Shown here: piece after piece, positions 33,409 to 42,512 of the stretch | How the letters are laid out: every line of letters begins with the position of its first letter | Numbering within the stretch: the first letter of the stretch is position 1 | Source: Bacillota bacterium | GTDB taxonomy: Bacteria; Bacillota; Clostridia; Acetivibrionales; DSM-1351 | Assembly (NCBI GenBank): GCA_023409265.1 | Contig: JAEYHZ010000004.1 | Span: 1-64,000, forward strand | Direction of reading: 5' to 3' | Length of the DNA stretch: 64,000 bases | Made by a program: the position numbers and the translations under genes | Notes under the pieces: model-generated | The model's input: only the letters and a program-made list of their open reading frames with translations | What the model was told of the DNA's origin: nothing | Database searches by the model: none

Positions 33409-34668
33409 ATGAAGGTTTTGGTTGTTGGTGGGGGAGGAAGGGAACACGCTATTATATGGAAGCTTTCACAGAACCCGAAAATCACTGAGTTATTTTGTGC
33501 ACCGGGTAATGGTGGTATATCAAAGCTTGCTGCCTGTGTTCCTATTAAAGGAACAGATATCGATGGAATAGTTAATTTCTCCAGAGAAAATAAGATGGAT
33601 TTTGTTATGGTAGCACCCGATGATCCGCTTGTAGCCGGAATGGTGGATGCACTTGAGGCTGCAGGTATAAGAACCTTCGGACCCGTTAAGGCGGCAGCAA
33701 TAATTGAAGGCAGCAAGTCCTTTTCAAAGGATCTTATGAAGAAATACAACATACCTACCGCCGGTTATGCGGTTTTTGAGAGCAGTGAAGAGGCACTCAG
33801 GTATCTTGATACCTGCAGCGCACCCATTGTTGTCAAGGCAGACGGTCTGGCACTTGGAAAAGGTGTTATTATCGCTCAGTCAATAGATGAAGCAAAAGCT
33901 GCAGTTAATAACATTATGAACGACAGGGTATTTGGGGAAGCAGGAAGCAAGGTCGTCATAGAAGAATTCATTGAAGGTCCCGAGGTGTCCATATTGGCCT
34001 TTACAGATGGAAAGACCGTAGTACCGATGGTTTCTTCACAGGATCACAAGCGAGTATTTGACCATGATCAGGGGCCCAATACCGGTGGAATGGGGACCTT
34101 CTCACCAAGCAGACTGTACGACAGCAAGCTGGCGGAAAAGTGCATGAAGGAAATTTACCTTCCCACAATTGAAGCCATGAATAAGGAAGGGCGCAAATTC
34201 AAGGGGATCTTGTATTTCGGACTGATGCTTACAAAAGACGGACCAAAGGTACTTGAATACAATGCACGCTTTGGAGACCCTGAAACTCAGGTGGTGCTCC
34301 CAAGGCTTAAAACAGATTTACTTGACATATTTAATGCAATTATAGATGAAAAGCTTGCTGACATAGAGATTGAGTGGAATGATAATGCCGCAGTATGTGT
34401 CATAGCAGCATCGGGCGGATATCCCGGAAAGTATCCTACCGGCCATGAGATAAACGGTCTTGAAGAAGCAGAAACTGATGAAAACACAATAATATTCCAT
34501 GCCGGAACCTCCTGCAGGGACGGTAAGGTCTGCACCGCCGGTGGAAGAGTGCTGGGCGTAACTGCAGTAGAAGAAAACATGGAGAAAGCTATCGCTAAAG
34601 CATATGCAGGCATAGGAAAGATCAGCTTCGAAGGAATGCATTACAGGAAGGATATAGGGGCAAAATAA
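33409..34668 (+). CDS. purD: phosphoribosylamine-glycine ligase PurD
   Basis: 419 residues, ATP-grasp enzyme making GAR from phosphoribosylamine and glycine. VVGGGGREHAIIWKL at the N-terminus, VVKADGLALGKGVIIA, EFIEGPEVSILAFTDG and EYNARFGDPETQVVLPRL are diagnostic. ATG 33409 follows ATGGAGGTATCAA. Last gene of the pur cluster; a terminator follows at 34734-34787. Confidence 0.97.
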   Translation: MKVLVVGGGGREHAIIWKLSQNPKITELFCAPGNGGISKLAACVPIKGTDIDGIVNFSRENKMDFVMVAPDDPLVAGMVDALEAAGIRTFGPVKAAAIIEGSKSFSKDLMKKYNIPTAGYAVFESSEEALRYLDTCSAPIVVKADGLALGKGVIIAQSIDEAKAAVNNIMNDRVFGEAGSKVVIEEFIEGPEVSILAFTDGKTVVPMVSSQDHKRVFDHDQGPNTGGMGTFSPSRLYDSKLAEKCMKEIYLPTIEAMNKEGRKFKGILYFGLMLTKDGPKVLEYNARFGDPETQVVLPRLKTDLLDIFNAIIDEKLADIEIEWNDNAAVCVIAASGGYPGKYPTGHEINGLEEAETDENTIIFHAGTSCRDGKVCTAGGRVLGVTAVEENMEKAIAKAYAGIGKISFEGMHYRKDIGAK

Positions 34669-34733
34669 AAGGAAAAAACATATAAAGCTATATAAAGTTA
34701 GTAAAACTTAATAATGTTTGAAAAGCTATATAA

Positions 34734-34787
34734 AACAGCTTAACTGGTTACCTTAATTTTTGTGGTTGAACCGGGTAAGCTGTTTTT
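34734..34787 (+). terminator. terminator of the pur operon
   Basis: AACAGCTT (34734-34741) pairs with AAGCTGTT (34777-34784), with an inner CTGGTT/AACCGG pairing, followed by TTT. Confidence 0.75.
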
Positions 34788-34895
34788 AGATATTGTAGTT
34801 TCATATAATACCAAATATTATTTATATTGATAAGAATATAAAAATGAATTGCCATTGTTTGTTGGAATTCGTTTGGAAGGGAGTATAGGCTAAAC

Positions 34896-35375
34896 ATGCA
34901 AGCAATAATTTTTACAGGTATTCAGGCAACAGGGAAGAGCACATTTTATAAGGAAAATTTTATAAATACCCATGTCAGAATAAATCTTGATATGCTGAAA
35001 ACACGGGCAAGGGAGAGCATTATTCTGGAGGCCTGTATCAAAGCCGGACAATCTTTTGTTGTAGACAATACAAATCCTGCCGTAGCTGATCGAAAGAAGT
35101 ATATTGATATGGCCCATAGTGCCCGATTCAAAGTAATCGGATATTATTTTCATTCCGATCTTAATGAGGCTATTAAGAGAAACAAGGAGAGAAAGGGAAG
35201 GGAGAATGTACCTCTACCGGGGATTAGAAGTACTCATGCCAGGCTTGAGGCTCCAACTATGGGAGAGGGCTTTGATGAATTATTTTATGTGAGAATGGGG
35301 CAGGATGGCAATTTTATTGTTGACAATATATCAGATCATAAAATCTCTCTCGGCAGCACTGAAGAAAAAGAGTGA
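34896..35375 (+). CDS. P-loop kinase, polynucleotide-kinase-like (AAA_33)
   Basis: 159 residues, soluble. Walker A is GIQATGKST (residues 8-16), followed by INLDMLKTR and VVDNTNPAVADRKKYIDMA, the arrangement of the PNK-type small-molecule or nucleic acid kinase family. The substrate is not known. It has its own ribosome site (GGGAGTATAGGC) and stands alone between terminators. Confidence 0.75.
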   Translation: MQAIIFTGIQATGKSTFYKENFINTHVRINLDMLKTRARESIILEACIKAGQSFVVDNTNPAVADRKKYIDMAHSARFKVIGYYFHSDLNEAIKRNKERKGRENVPLPGIRSTHARLEAPTMGEGFDELFYVRMGQDGNFIVDNISDHKISLGSTEEKE

Positions 35376-35396
35376 AGGATTAATAAAATACTTTAT

Positions 35397-35430
35397 GGGG
35401 ATTATCCGGATAAACTGCTAATCCCCTTTA
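35397..35430 (+). terminator. terminator after the P-loop kinase gene
   Basis: GGGGATTA (35397-35404) and TAATCCCC (35419-35426) followed by TTTATT, 22 bases past the stop codon. Confidence 0.75.
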
Positions 35431-35444
35431 TTATTATACGAATG

Positions 35445-35473
35445 TTGACATATATATCATAATGATATATCAT
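35445..35473 (+). promoter_or_regulatory. padR promoter with overlapping palindromic operator
   Basis: TTGACA (35445-35450), 17 bases, TATCAT (35468-35473). The spacer is filled by a perfect palindrome ATATATCAT-A-ATGATATAT at 35452-35470. A near-identical site occurs before the next gene, so PadR autoregulation is likely. Confidence 0.7.
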
Positions 35474-35525
35474 ATTCTGGAATATATTCTTGTAGAAAAA
35501 ATTATAATGAATTGGGGTTCGGACA

Positions 35526-36092
35526 TTGCCAAAGATTAATAAAACCAGATATGCCATACTTGGTGTTCTGAGTCTTGCTCCAGGCTCAGGTTACGATATT
35601 AAGAAAAATTGTGATAAGGGTATATCATATTTCTGGAACGAAAATTTTGGACATATTTATCCCGTTCTTAAGCAGATGGAAAAGGACGGGGTCATTACAA
35701 AGCAAGTTGAGCAAAACGAAGGAAGGCCTCCGCGTAATGTTTATTTTATTACCGAAAAAGGAAGAGATGAACTTACCAATTGGCTGATCAGTCCCACCAG
35801 TCAGACACCCCAGAGGTTGGAGCTGTTACTTAAGCTGACCTTTGCTAAAATTATTCCCTCAGAGACTATTATTAAGGAACTGGAGCGAATAAAAGAAGGT
35901 CATATCAGGAATTTGGAGAAGTTTTGCAAAATAGAGCAGGAGTATATGAGAAATAAAGAAGTTCAGGAGGATGGAGGATATCCATACTGGCTTTCAACGC
36001 TCCGCTACGGCATATATGACGCAGAATTCAGAATTAAATGGTGTGATGAAACAATTGAACGTATACGTAGTCATAGTGAAAAAAATAAATAA
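35526..36092 (+). CDS. PadR family transcriptional regulator
   Basis: 188 residues. N-terminal winged helix (TRYAILGVLSLAPGSGYDIKKN, HIYPVLKQMEKDGVITKQ, YFITEKGRDELTNWL) and a C-terminal helical dimerisation domain of the Vir_act_alpha_C type. PadR proteins usually repress a neighbouring efflux or detoxification gene until a ligand binds. Start TTG 35526 gives the common short N-terminus (MPKINKTRYAILG). The gene has an operator in its own promoter and is followed by a macrolide-type glycosyltransferase with a second operator. Confidence 0.88.
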   Translation: MPKINKTRYAILGVLSLAPGSGYDIKKNCDKGISYFWNENFGHIYPVLKQMEKDGVITKQVEQNEGRPPRNVYFITEKGRDELTNWLISPTSQTPQRLELLLKLTFAKIIPSETIIKELERIKEGHIRNLEKFCKIEQEYMRNKEVQEDGGYPYWLSTLRYGIYDAEFRIKWCDETIERIRSHSEKNK

Positions 36093-36112
36093 TAATAACT
36101 AAAAATTTTTAC

Positions 36113-36141
36113 GAGTTATATATCTTAATGATATATAACTC
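36113..36141 (+). promoter_or_regulatory. second PadR operator
   Basis: Inverted repeat GAGTTATATATC (36113-36124) / GATATATAACTC (36130-36141). Its core ATATATCTTAATGATATAT (36118-36136) matches the site at 35452-35470 in 18 of 19 bases. It lies 20 bases before the glycosyltransferase start. Confidence 0.7.
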
Positions 36142-36160
36142 AGTGATATAAGGAGGCATA

Positions 36161-37351
36161 ATGTCGAGAATATTATTTTTAAACGGCAGTGCCCACGGGC
36201 ACATTAATCCCACACTTCCCGTGGTAAAGGAATTAGTACTTAGAGGCCATACGGTCAATTATTTTTCAACAGCAGAATTCAGGGAAAAGATTGAAGCTGC
36301 GGGAGCAGGATTTTTGGATTTTGGAAAAAAAGTAAACAAATTTTTCCAAAGCTATAAACCAGCCGGCAATCACCCTTTTTATACGCTTGTTGACTTTTTG
36401 CTTAAGCTGGACAGAATAGTAGTTCCAATAGTTTTGGACTGGGTCAGGGATAATGAAATAGATTTTATTGTACATGATGCCATGTTGGGAGGAGGGAATA
36501 TAGCAGCTAAAAAGTTAAAGCTGCCAGCCATCTGTTCCTGTACTTCGTTTGCAATGAATAAACCTCCTCTACCGTTACATATGCTTGAACCGGGATTTCA
36601 TCCACAGATGAATCTGTTATACCAGGATATAAAGGCTGCCAGACTGGAATGGGATTTTGAACAGCTTGACATAATGGATATATTTTTTAAAAAGGAAGAT
36701 GCAAACCTTGTTTTTACCTCAAAAAGCTTTCAACCCCTTGCAGACAGTTTTGATGAGAGTTTCAAATTTGTTGGGCCTTCAATATCCCCAAGAGCTGAGG
36801 TTTTTGATTTTTCCCCTGAAGAAATAGAGAAGGGCCCGGTCATTTATATTTCCATGGGGACTATAAACAATAGCTGCGTTGAATTTTATAAAAAGTGTAT
36901 TGAGGCTTTTAAGGAATCAAAGTATAAAATAATTATGTCCATAGGTAATAAAGCCCATATTGGTCAATTGGGAGAGATTCCCAACAACTTTATTGTCAGA
37001 AATCATATTCCGCAGCTTGAAGTCTTAAAGAAAACAGATGTATTTATAAGTCATGGCGGACTTAATAGTGTCAGCGAAGCTTTGTATTACGGTGTGCCTG
37101 TCATAGCCATACCTCAGGCAAATGACCAGCCCCTGGTTGCACGGCAGCTTGTAAATCTCGGAGCAGGCTTGTGTCTTGATAAGGGTAATGTTACTGCAGA
37201 ACTTTTAAGGGATACTGTTGGCGAGGTGGTATCAAATCGCAGCTTTAAAAGAAACAGCATGGATTTGGGAAAATCTTTTATTCAGGCAGGGGGATATAAG
37301 GCTGCTGCTGAATATATTATCGAAAGAGGAAAAATATATAACGGCAAATAA
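36161..37351 (+). CDS. MGT/YjiC-type glycosyltransferase (GT1)
   Basis: 396 residues, cytosolic, GT-B fold. ILFLNGSAHGHINPTLPVVKELVLRGH is the N-terminal acceptor-side motif; VIYISMGTINN and FISHGGLNSVSEALYYGVPVIAIPQANDQPLVARQLVNLGAG form the donor-binding C-terminal motif. Members inactivate macrolides or glycosylate other small hydrophobic compounds. Being under a PadR operator suggests induction by such a compound. The substrate is not identifiable from sequence. ATG 36161 follows AAGGAGG. Confidence 0.85.
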   Translation: MSRILFLNGSAHGHINPTLPVVKELVLRGHTVNYFSTAEFREKIEAAGAGFLDFGKKVNKFFQSYKPAGNHPFYTLVDFLLKLDRIVVPIVLDWVRDNEIDFIVHDAMLGGGNIAAKKLKLPAICSCTSFAMNKPPLPLHMLEPGFHPQMNLLYQDIKAARLEWDFEQLDIMDIFFKKEDANLVFTSKSFQPLADSFDESFKFVGPSISPRAEVFDFSPEEIEKGPVIYISMGTINNSCVEFYKKCIEAFKESKYKIIMSIGNKAHIGQLGEIPNNFIVRNHIPQLEVLKKTDVFISHGGLNSVSEALYYGVPVIAIPQANDQPLVARQLVNLGAGLCLDKGNVTAELLRDTVGEVVSNRSFKRNSMDLGKSFIQAGGYKAAAEYIIERGKIYNGK

Positions 37352-37426
37352 ATTTCATAATCAGCAGGGTAATACTAAAAGACGTCGAACTCTTAATTAA
37401 ATTTAAAATCACTTCAAGAAAATGTG

Positions 37427-37524
37427 ATTGCATAAATGTAATTCTTAATATAATTGCAAAAAATTAATTTCAATTATATTATTGCAATTATGATATGCAA
37501 AAGTATTATTGCAGAAATGTAATT
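37427..37524 (+). promoter_or_regulatory. paired direct repeats upstream of the GH3 gene
   Basis: ATTGCATAAATGTAATT (37427-37443) recurs as ATTGCAGAAATGTAATT (37508-37524), 81 bases apart. Each is an imperfect dyad (ATTGCA..TGTAAT). The intervening stretch has more ATTGCA half-sites. They look like binding sites of a regulator of the glycosidase gene. Confidence 0.45.
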
Positions 37525-37567
37525 GCCAAATAGTGATACTAATTTTTTTATGAGGAGAGTGAATGCC

Positions 37568-39670
37568 ATGGAATATAAATATCCCTTTCTAAATCCTGAC
37601 CTTCCGGAGGAAGAAAGGATAGACAACTTTTTGTCTCTTTTGACAAAAGAAGAAAAGATATTGTGTTTAAACAGCCGCAATATTGATATTGCCAGGCTTG
37701 GAGTCAAAATAGCAGGTCAGGTTGAGGGGTATCATGGTGCTGCAATGGGAGGACCCGGTAAATGGGGAGGAGAAAATCCTTTTCCTACTACCCAGTTTTG
37801 TCAGGCTTACGGTCTTGGTGAGACCTGGGATCCGGATATTGTACAGCAGGCGGCGGAAGCCGAAGCCATAGAATTTAGATACATTTATCATAAGCTTGGC
37901 AGAGGAGGCCTTGTAGTCAGAGCTCCAAATGCGGATCTGGCAAGAGACCCCAGGTGGGGAAGAACAGAGGAATGCTTTGGTGAAGATCCGTTTTTTAACG
38001 GTGTCATGTCTGTAGCAGTTGTTAAGGGGCTTCAGGGAGATCATCCGAAGTATATCCGTACGGCTGCACTATTGAAGCATTTTCTTGGAAACAGTAATGA
38101 GGACACCCGTACAAGCTCTTCCTCTGATTTTGATGAACGCCTGTTCAGAGAGTATTATTCATATCCGTTTATGAAAGGTTTTACAGAGGGCAGGGCAAAC
38201 TGTTACATGACTGCCTATAACAAATACAATGGTATCCCATGTATAATGCACCCGTTTATTAAGGACATTACTATTGGGGAATGGGGCTTGGACGGTATCG
38301 TATGTACCGATGGCGGTGCTCTTGGACTTCTTGTAACCGACCATAAATATTTTGACAATAACAGGGATGCCACAGCGGCATGTATAAAGGCAGGAATCAG
38401 CCAGTTCCTTGATGATCTGCATATTCAGGGGGTAGATGAAGCTCTCAATGAAGGAATAATTACTATAGATGAGATTGAAGAGGTTATTAGAAGAAATTTC
38501 AGGATTATGATACGTCTTGGATTATTTGACCCAAGGGAAACGGTTCCTTATACTGAAGTTGGGGATGTTGAACCCTGGAATTGCGACCGGCATAAGTCCC
38601 TTGTCAGAAAAGTCACTCAAAAATCCTTGGTTTTGCTTAAAAACCATCAAAACCTTCTTCCACTTTGTGCAGATTCTCTGAAAAGTGTTGCAGTTATAGG
38701 AAATAAGGCTGACAGGGTATTTTTGGATTGGTACAGCGGCGATTTGCCCTATAGTGTAACACCGTTGGAGGGAATAAAAAACAGATTGGGCAGCAAGGCA
38801 ACAGTTACTTATGCAGCAGACAACTCAAATAATCAAGCCGTTAGGGCTGCTGAAAAGTCCGATGTTGCAATAGTCTTACTTGGTAACGATCCTGTTTCGG
38901 GAAATTTGGAATGGGCTGTGACTCAGATGGACAGTGAAGGCAGAGAAGCAGCAGACAGGAGGACTATAACGCTTGAACCACAGGATGAGGAGCTGCTGCA
39001 GCAGGTACTTAAGGCCAACAGGAATACTATTCTTGTATTGGTATCAAATTTCCCCTATGCAATAAATAAAGCTCAGGACACAGTTCCGGCCATACTACAT
39101 ATGACCCAGAACAGTCAGGAGATGGGAAATGCACTTGCGGATGTAATTTTTGGTGACTACAATCCTGCCGGACGTCTGGTGCAGACCTGGCCAAAATCCC
39201 TTGAGCAGGTACCCGATCTAATGGATTATAATATACGAAACGGCAGAACCTATATGTATTTTCAAGGAGAGCCTCTTTATCCCTTTGGTTTTGGACTTAG
39301 CTACACAAATTTTGAATATTCGAATTTAAACTTAAGTTCCTGCGAAATAAAAGAGGACGAAACAATCACGGTTACCTTTGATATCTGCAATGTTGGGGAT
39401 AGAGACGGTGAAGAGGTTGCTCAGTTATATATTGAGCATATCAATTCCTTAGTTGACCGTCCGGGAAAAGCATTAAAGGGTTTCAGACGTGTTATGGTGA
39501 AAGCAGGTGAAAAGGTTACTGTACAGTTTAAGCTTTCTGCAAGAGATACAGCTTACTGGAATACAGATAAAAAATCCTGGACAGTCGAAAATGGAGATAT
39601 AAGAATAAAAGTTGGAGGTTCATCTGCCGAAGAAGATTTAAAGCTTAGTGGAATTATTACCCTAAGCTGA
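37568..39670 (+). CDS. GH3 family beta-glycosidase (cytosolic)
   Basis: 700 residues without signal peptide. GH3 N-terminal barrel (RAPNADLARDPRWGRTEECFGEDP, KHFLGNSNEDTR, CYMTAYNKYNGIPC), the nucleophile Asp in GIVCTDGGALGL, the C-terminal alpha/beta domain (SLVLLKNHQNLLPL) and a final fibronectin III-like domain (EEVAQLYIEHINS). It would cleave imported oligosaccharides; beta-glucosidase or beta-xylosidase cannot be decided by eye. Start ATG 37568 follows GAGGAGAG; the upstream TTG 37523 is less likely. Confidence 0.88.
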   Translation: MEYKYPFLNPDLPEEERIDNFLSLLTKEEKILCLNSRNIDIARLGVKIAGQVEGYHGAAMGGPGKWGGENPFPTTQFCQAYGLGETWDPDIVQQAAEAEAIEFRYIYHKLGRGGLVVRAPNADLARDPRWGRTEECFGEDPFFNGVMSVAVVKGLQGDHPKYIRTAALLKHFLGNSNEDTRTSSSSDFDERLFREYYSYPFMKGFTEGRANCYMTAYNKYNGIPCIMHPFIKDITIGEWGLDGIVCTDGGALGLLVTDHKYFDNNRDATAACIKAGISQFLDDLHIQGVDEALNEGIITIDEIEEVIRRNFRIMIRLGLFDPRETVPYTEVGDVEPWNCDRHKSLVRKVTQKSLVLLKNHQNLLPLCADSLKSVAVIGNKADRVFLDWYSGDLPYSVTPLEGIKNRLGSKATVTYAADNSNNQAVRAAEKSDVAIVLLGNDPVSGNLEWAVTQMDSEGREAADRRTITLEPQDEELLQQVLKANRNTILVLVSNFPYAINKAQDTVPAILHMTQNSQEMGNALADVIFGDYNPAGRLVQTWPKSLEQVPDLMDYNIRNGRTYMYFQGEPLYPFGFGLSYTNFEYSNLNLSSCEIKEDETITVTFDICNVGDRDGEEVAQLYIEHINSLVDRPGKALKGFRRVMVKAGEKVTVQFKLSARDTAYWNTDKKSWTVENGDIRIKVGGSSAEEDLKLSGIITLS

Positions 39671-39814
39671 GCATGGACTGCCAGCGTATTTTATTGTGTG
39701 AACCTGACAATATAAAGTGATACATTAGTTATTGCAGAATGATGAAAGATGGTATTTATTCATATCTTTTAAACAATAATAACTGTATATAAACTCTAAA
39801 AGAAAGGTATATAC

Positions 39815-40372
39815 ATGGATAAATCACCATCTTTTCAGCAAATTCTGGATGTGCAAAATCAGGCTGTTCAGCTGCAATTTCTGCATTGGTGCAAAGAAGA
39901 AGTATTCACATTTCAATTTTGGCTGCTCATTGCCATGCTTACAATACCCTGGATAATATGGGTCAAGCTTGTAGATAAAAAAAGGCTGAATGAAATTTTT
40001 ATCTATGGGTTGCTTGTTGCGACTGTAGTTACCCTTCTCGACGAATTAGGCTGCCAGTTAAACCTGTGGGAATATCTTGTAGATATAGAACCGTATTTCC
40101 CCAGACTCATACCAATGAATTTTTCCATGCTGCCGGTGATATATATGCTAATATATCAGTATTTTCCGCGATGGAAATCCTTTTTACTTTTCAATTTCTT
40201 AGCAGCAGTGTTTTTTACGTTTATCGGAGAACCGATTTTGTCAGCAGCAAAAATATATGTATTGATAAAATGGAAATCAATATATTCCTTCCCAATATAT
40301 ATAGTAATTGCTATTGCCTTAAAGGCATTAACCGGGTTCATTATAAAGTCTAATAAACGGGCTTCTTCATAA
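39815..40372 (+). CDS. CBO0543-like membrane protein of unknown function
   Basis: 185 residues with about five hydrophobic helices (FWLLIAMLTIPWIIWV, IYGLLVATVVTLLDE, MLPVIYMLIYQYF, LLFNFLAAVFFTFIGEPI, IYIVIAIALKALTGFII). The pattern PWIIWVKLVDKKRLNEI, DELGCQLNLWEY and P(R)LIPMNFSMLPVIYM matches the CBO0543 family seen in clostridia and bacilli. No function is known. AAAGAAAGG precedes ATG 39815. Confidence 0.7.
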   Translation: MDKSPSFQQILDVQNQAVQLQFLHWCKEEVFTFQFWLLIAMLTIPWIIWVKLVDKKRLNEIFIYGLLVATVVTLLDELGCQLNLWEYLVDIEPYFPRLIPMNFSMLPVIYMLIYQYFPRWKSFLLFNFLAAVFFTFIGEPILSAAKIYVLIKWKSIYSFPIYIVIAIALKALTGFIIKSNKRASS

Positions 40373-40517
40373 TTCTATTTCTATTTCCACCAATTTTTAT
40401 TAATTCAATTATTTTACACTGTCCTTTTTAGAATTTTTAATAGATAGTTAATATTTTTATGCTATAATATCATTTGTATCAGAAAAGTAATCGATCAGTC
40501 AATGAAAAGGATAACCA

Positions 40518-41135
40518 ATGGGAGCTACAGTTTTAAAAATAGGTATTTGCGGAGGCACTTTTGATCCTATTCATTTAGGACATCTTGCTGTTGCTGAATT
40601 AGTAAGAAGTGAGTTTAATCTGGACAAGGTATTGTTTATACCGTCTGGCATGCCTCCTCATAAGAATTTGGAAAATGTTACTGCTCCAATACACAGACTG
40701 AACATGGTAAAATGTGCTGTAAGTTCAAACCCTTTTTTTGAAGCTGTTGCTTTGGAAGTTGAAAGGTCCGGTTACACATACACCGTTGATACCCTGAAGG
40801 AATTGCGCGGGTTGTACCCCGAAGGGACGGAATTCTACTATATAATAGGTGCTGACGTAGTAATGGACCTGTTAAGCTGGAAGAATGCACCGGAGGTTTT
40901 CAAGCTGACTAATTTTATAGCAGTTATGAGACCGGGTTTCTCAAATGAGGCCTTTAATGAACGCTTGGTTTTCTTACGGAACAAATATGAAATGAATATA
41001 AGTAGTTATCAGATACCTTTGCTTGATATTTCGTCAACCTTTGTCAGAGATAGAATAAAGGAGAAAAAATCAGTAAAATACCTTGTGGACAGGGATGTTG
41101 AAGAATATATTATAGAAAACCACTTATATTTATAA
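40518..41135 (+). CDS. nadD: nicotinate-nucleotide adenylyltransferase NadD
   Basis: 205 residues. GGTFDPIHLGH carries the nucleotidyltransferase HxGH motif (His19-x-Gly-His22) and SSTFVRDRI is the ISSTxxR motif. It makes deamido-NAD from nicotinate mononucleotide. TATAAT at 40463-40468 is a likely -10 box. AAAGGATAACC precedes ATG 40518. The nadD-yqeK-LytR_C-rsfS order is widely conserved in Firmicutes. Confidence 0.95.
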   Translation: MGATVLKIGICGGTFDPIHLGHLAVAELVRSEFNLDKVLFIPSGMPPHKNLENVTAPIHRLNMVKCAVSSNPFFEAVALEVERSGYTYTVDTLKELRGLYPEGTEFYYIIGADVVMDLLSWKNAPEVFKLTNFIAVMRPGFSNEAFNERLVFLRNKYEMNISSYQIPLLDISSTFVRDRIKEKKSVKYLVDRDVEEYIIENHLYL

Positions 41136-41275
41136 CAAGGCAGCAGATGTCCATGGTGTCCTTGTGAAACACAAAAGCCTTGTTTAAACGCTAGAGGTAA
41201 GAAAGTTTTTCTACAGCCGAAAAATTTTCAAAGAACGTACACATTTTTTTGAACCAAAGGTTATAAAAAGGTAAT
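41134..41275 (+). repeat. hairpins in the nadD-yqeK spacer, one shared with the purF leader
   Basis: AACAAGGC (41134-41141) pairs with GCCTTGTT (41177-41184). Further on, GAAAGTTTTTC and GAAAAATTTTC (41204-41234) form an AT-rich hairpin nearly identical to the one at 28317-28347 (shared TTTTTCTACA and CGAAAAATTTTC). Confidence 0.5.
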
Positions 41276-41280
41276 TTATT

Positions 41281-41859
41281 ATGAATTTAGTACAGATGGA
41301 TCTTTTATTAAAACAATCATTGAAACCAGGCAGGTATTTACACTCGGTTAATACTATGAAAGAAGCCGTCTCTCTGGCACAGCGCTATGGTGAGGATAAG
41401 GATATGGCAGCAATAGCGGGGCTCCTTCATGATTGCGCAAAAGACCTGAGTGACCGGGAAACTCTGGATTATTGCTGGACACATGGTATTATGCTGAATG
41501 AGGTTGAGAAGAAACAGGTTTTTTTAATGCATGGGGCTGTAGGTGCAAAAATTGCCCAAGAAAAATATGGGGTAGAAAATGAAGCCATACTGAATGCTAT
41601 TAAATATCATACTACCGGATACTCTGAAATGAGTATGATGGATAAAATAATTTTTTTAGCGGATTACATAGAGCCGGGAAGAACACACAGTGAGGTCGAT
41701 AACGCAAGGAAGCTGGCCTATGAAGATATAGACAGGGCTTTGATAAGTTCCTTTGACAGTATAATAAATTATGTTATACATCAGAAGGGCTTGATACATC
41801 CGTATACAATCGAAGCCAGAAACAAACTATTGATGTATATTTCTGAAAAAAAGGCTTGA
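41281..41859 (+). CDS. yqeK: HD-domain hydrolase YqeK
   Basis: 192 residues, HD superfamily. H-HD-D residues are visible in RYLHSVNTM, GLLHDCAKD, FLMHGAVGA and ADYIEPGR. YqeK hydrolyses symmetrical Ap4A to ADP. AAAGGTAATTT precedes ATG 41281. Conserved neighbour of nadD and rsfS. Confidence 0.93.
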   Translation: MNLVQMDLLLKQSLKPGRYLHSVNTMKEAVSLAQRYGEDKDMAAIAGLLHDCAKDLSDRETLDYCWTHGIMLNEVEKKQVFLMHGAVGAKIAQEKYGVENEAILNAIKYHTTGYSEMSMMDKIIFLADYIEPGRTHSEVDNARKLAYEDIDRALISSFDSIINYVIHQKGLIHPYTIEARNKLLMYISEKKA

Positions 41860-41948
41860 TTAAGTAATAGAATTCCGTTTCGAGGTAAAGCAAAGCTGTA
41901 ATTTTGTTGCCGTCTTAAAATAGGGAATTTATTATTCAATTCATACCT
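41851..41948. repeat. degenerate copy of the comEA-upstream palindromic element
   Basis: GGCTTGATTAAGTAATA (41851-41867) and TTATTATTCAATTCATACC (41930-41948) match the ends of the element at 61393-61571; GCCGTCTTAAAATAGGGAA (41908-41926) matches its inner part. It overlaps the yqeK stop codon. Confidence 0.5.
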
Positions 41949-41988
41949 GAGACAGATTTGGAATGTAAGGGGATAAACAGATAAAGCT

Positions 41989-42504
41989 ATGAATAAATTT
42001 ATAAAAATTGCATTTTATGCAGTTGGAACCTTTTTATTGTTATTTTCATCAATTATAGTAGGGGCTAATTTTGCCAGAGACTCGGGTGTCTTTGACAAGG
42101 AAGTTGTAGAGGTTAAAAAACAGCCGCAAAAGGTACAAGCGGCAACGAGCTCGACTCCTAAAAAAATAATTGTTGATAGTGAGCCGGATGTAAAGGAACC
42201 TGCTAAAGAAACAGCAGCAGTTTCAACGGTAAATAATAAAAAACTGGTCATAGAAGTGATAAACTGTACTGGTAAAGATGGTCTTGCCGAGGATACAAGA
42301 GGAATGCTCGAATCCAGGGGCTATACTGTAAGTGCTGGAAGTAACTCTGAAACTCAGGGGACATCGCAGATAATTATCAGAAAAAAAGGTGTAAAAACTG
42401 ACGTTATTAAGAGTACACTCAGGATATCGGTTGTAAAAGAAGAACTTCAGCCTGATTCGAGGTTTGATGTAACAATTATTTTGGGAAGTGATTTTAATCC
42501 GTAA
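41989..42504 (+). CDS. membrane-anchored LytR C-terminal domain protein
   Basis: 171 residues. One N-terminal membrane helix (IAFYAVGTFLLLFSSIIVGANF), a Lys/Pro/Thr-rich linker and a C-terminal LytR_C domain (KLVIEVINCTGKDGLAEDTRGMLESRGYTV ... VTIILGSDF). It lacks the LCP catalytic domain. The domain probably faces the cell wall. Standard member of the nadD-yqeK-rsfS neighbourhood. The ribosome site is weak (GGGGATAAACAG). Confidence 0.85.
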   Translation: MNKFIKIAFYAVGTFLLLFSSIIVGANFARDSGVFDKEVVEVKKQPQKVQAATSSTPKKIIVDSEPDVKEPAKETAAVSTVNNKKLVIEVINCTGKDGLAEDTRGMLESRGYTVSAGSNSETQGTSQIIIRKKGVKTDVIKSTLRISVVKEELQPDSRFDVTIILGSDFNP

Positions 42505-42512
42505 TAATATAA

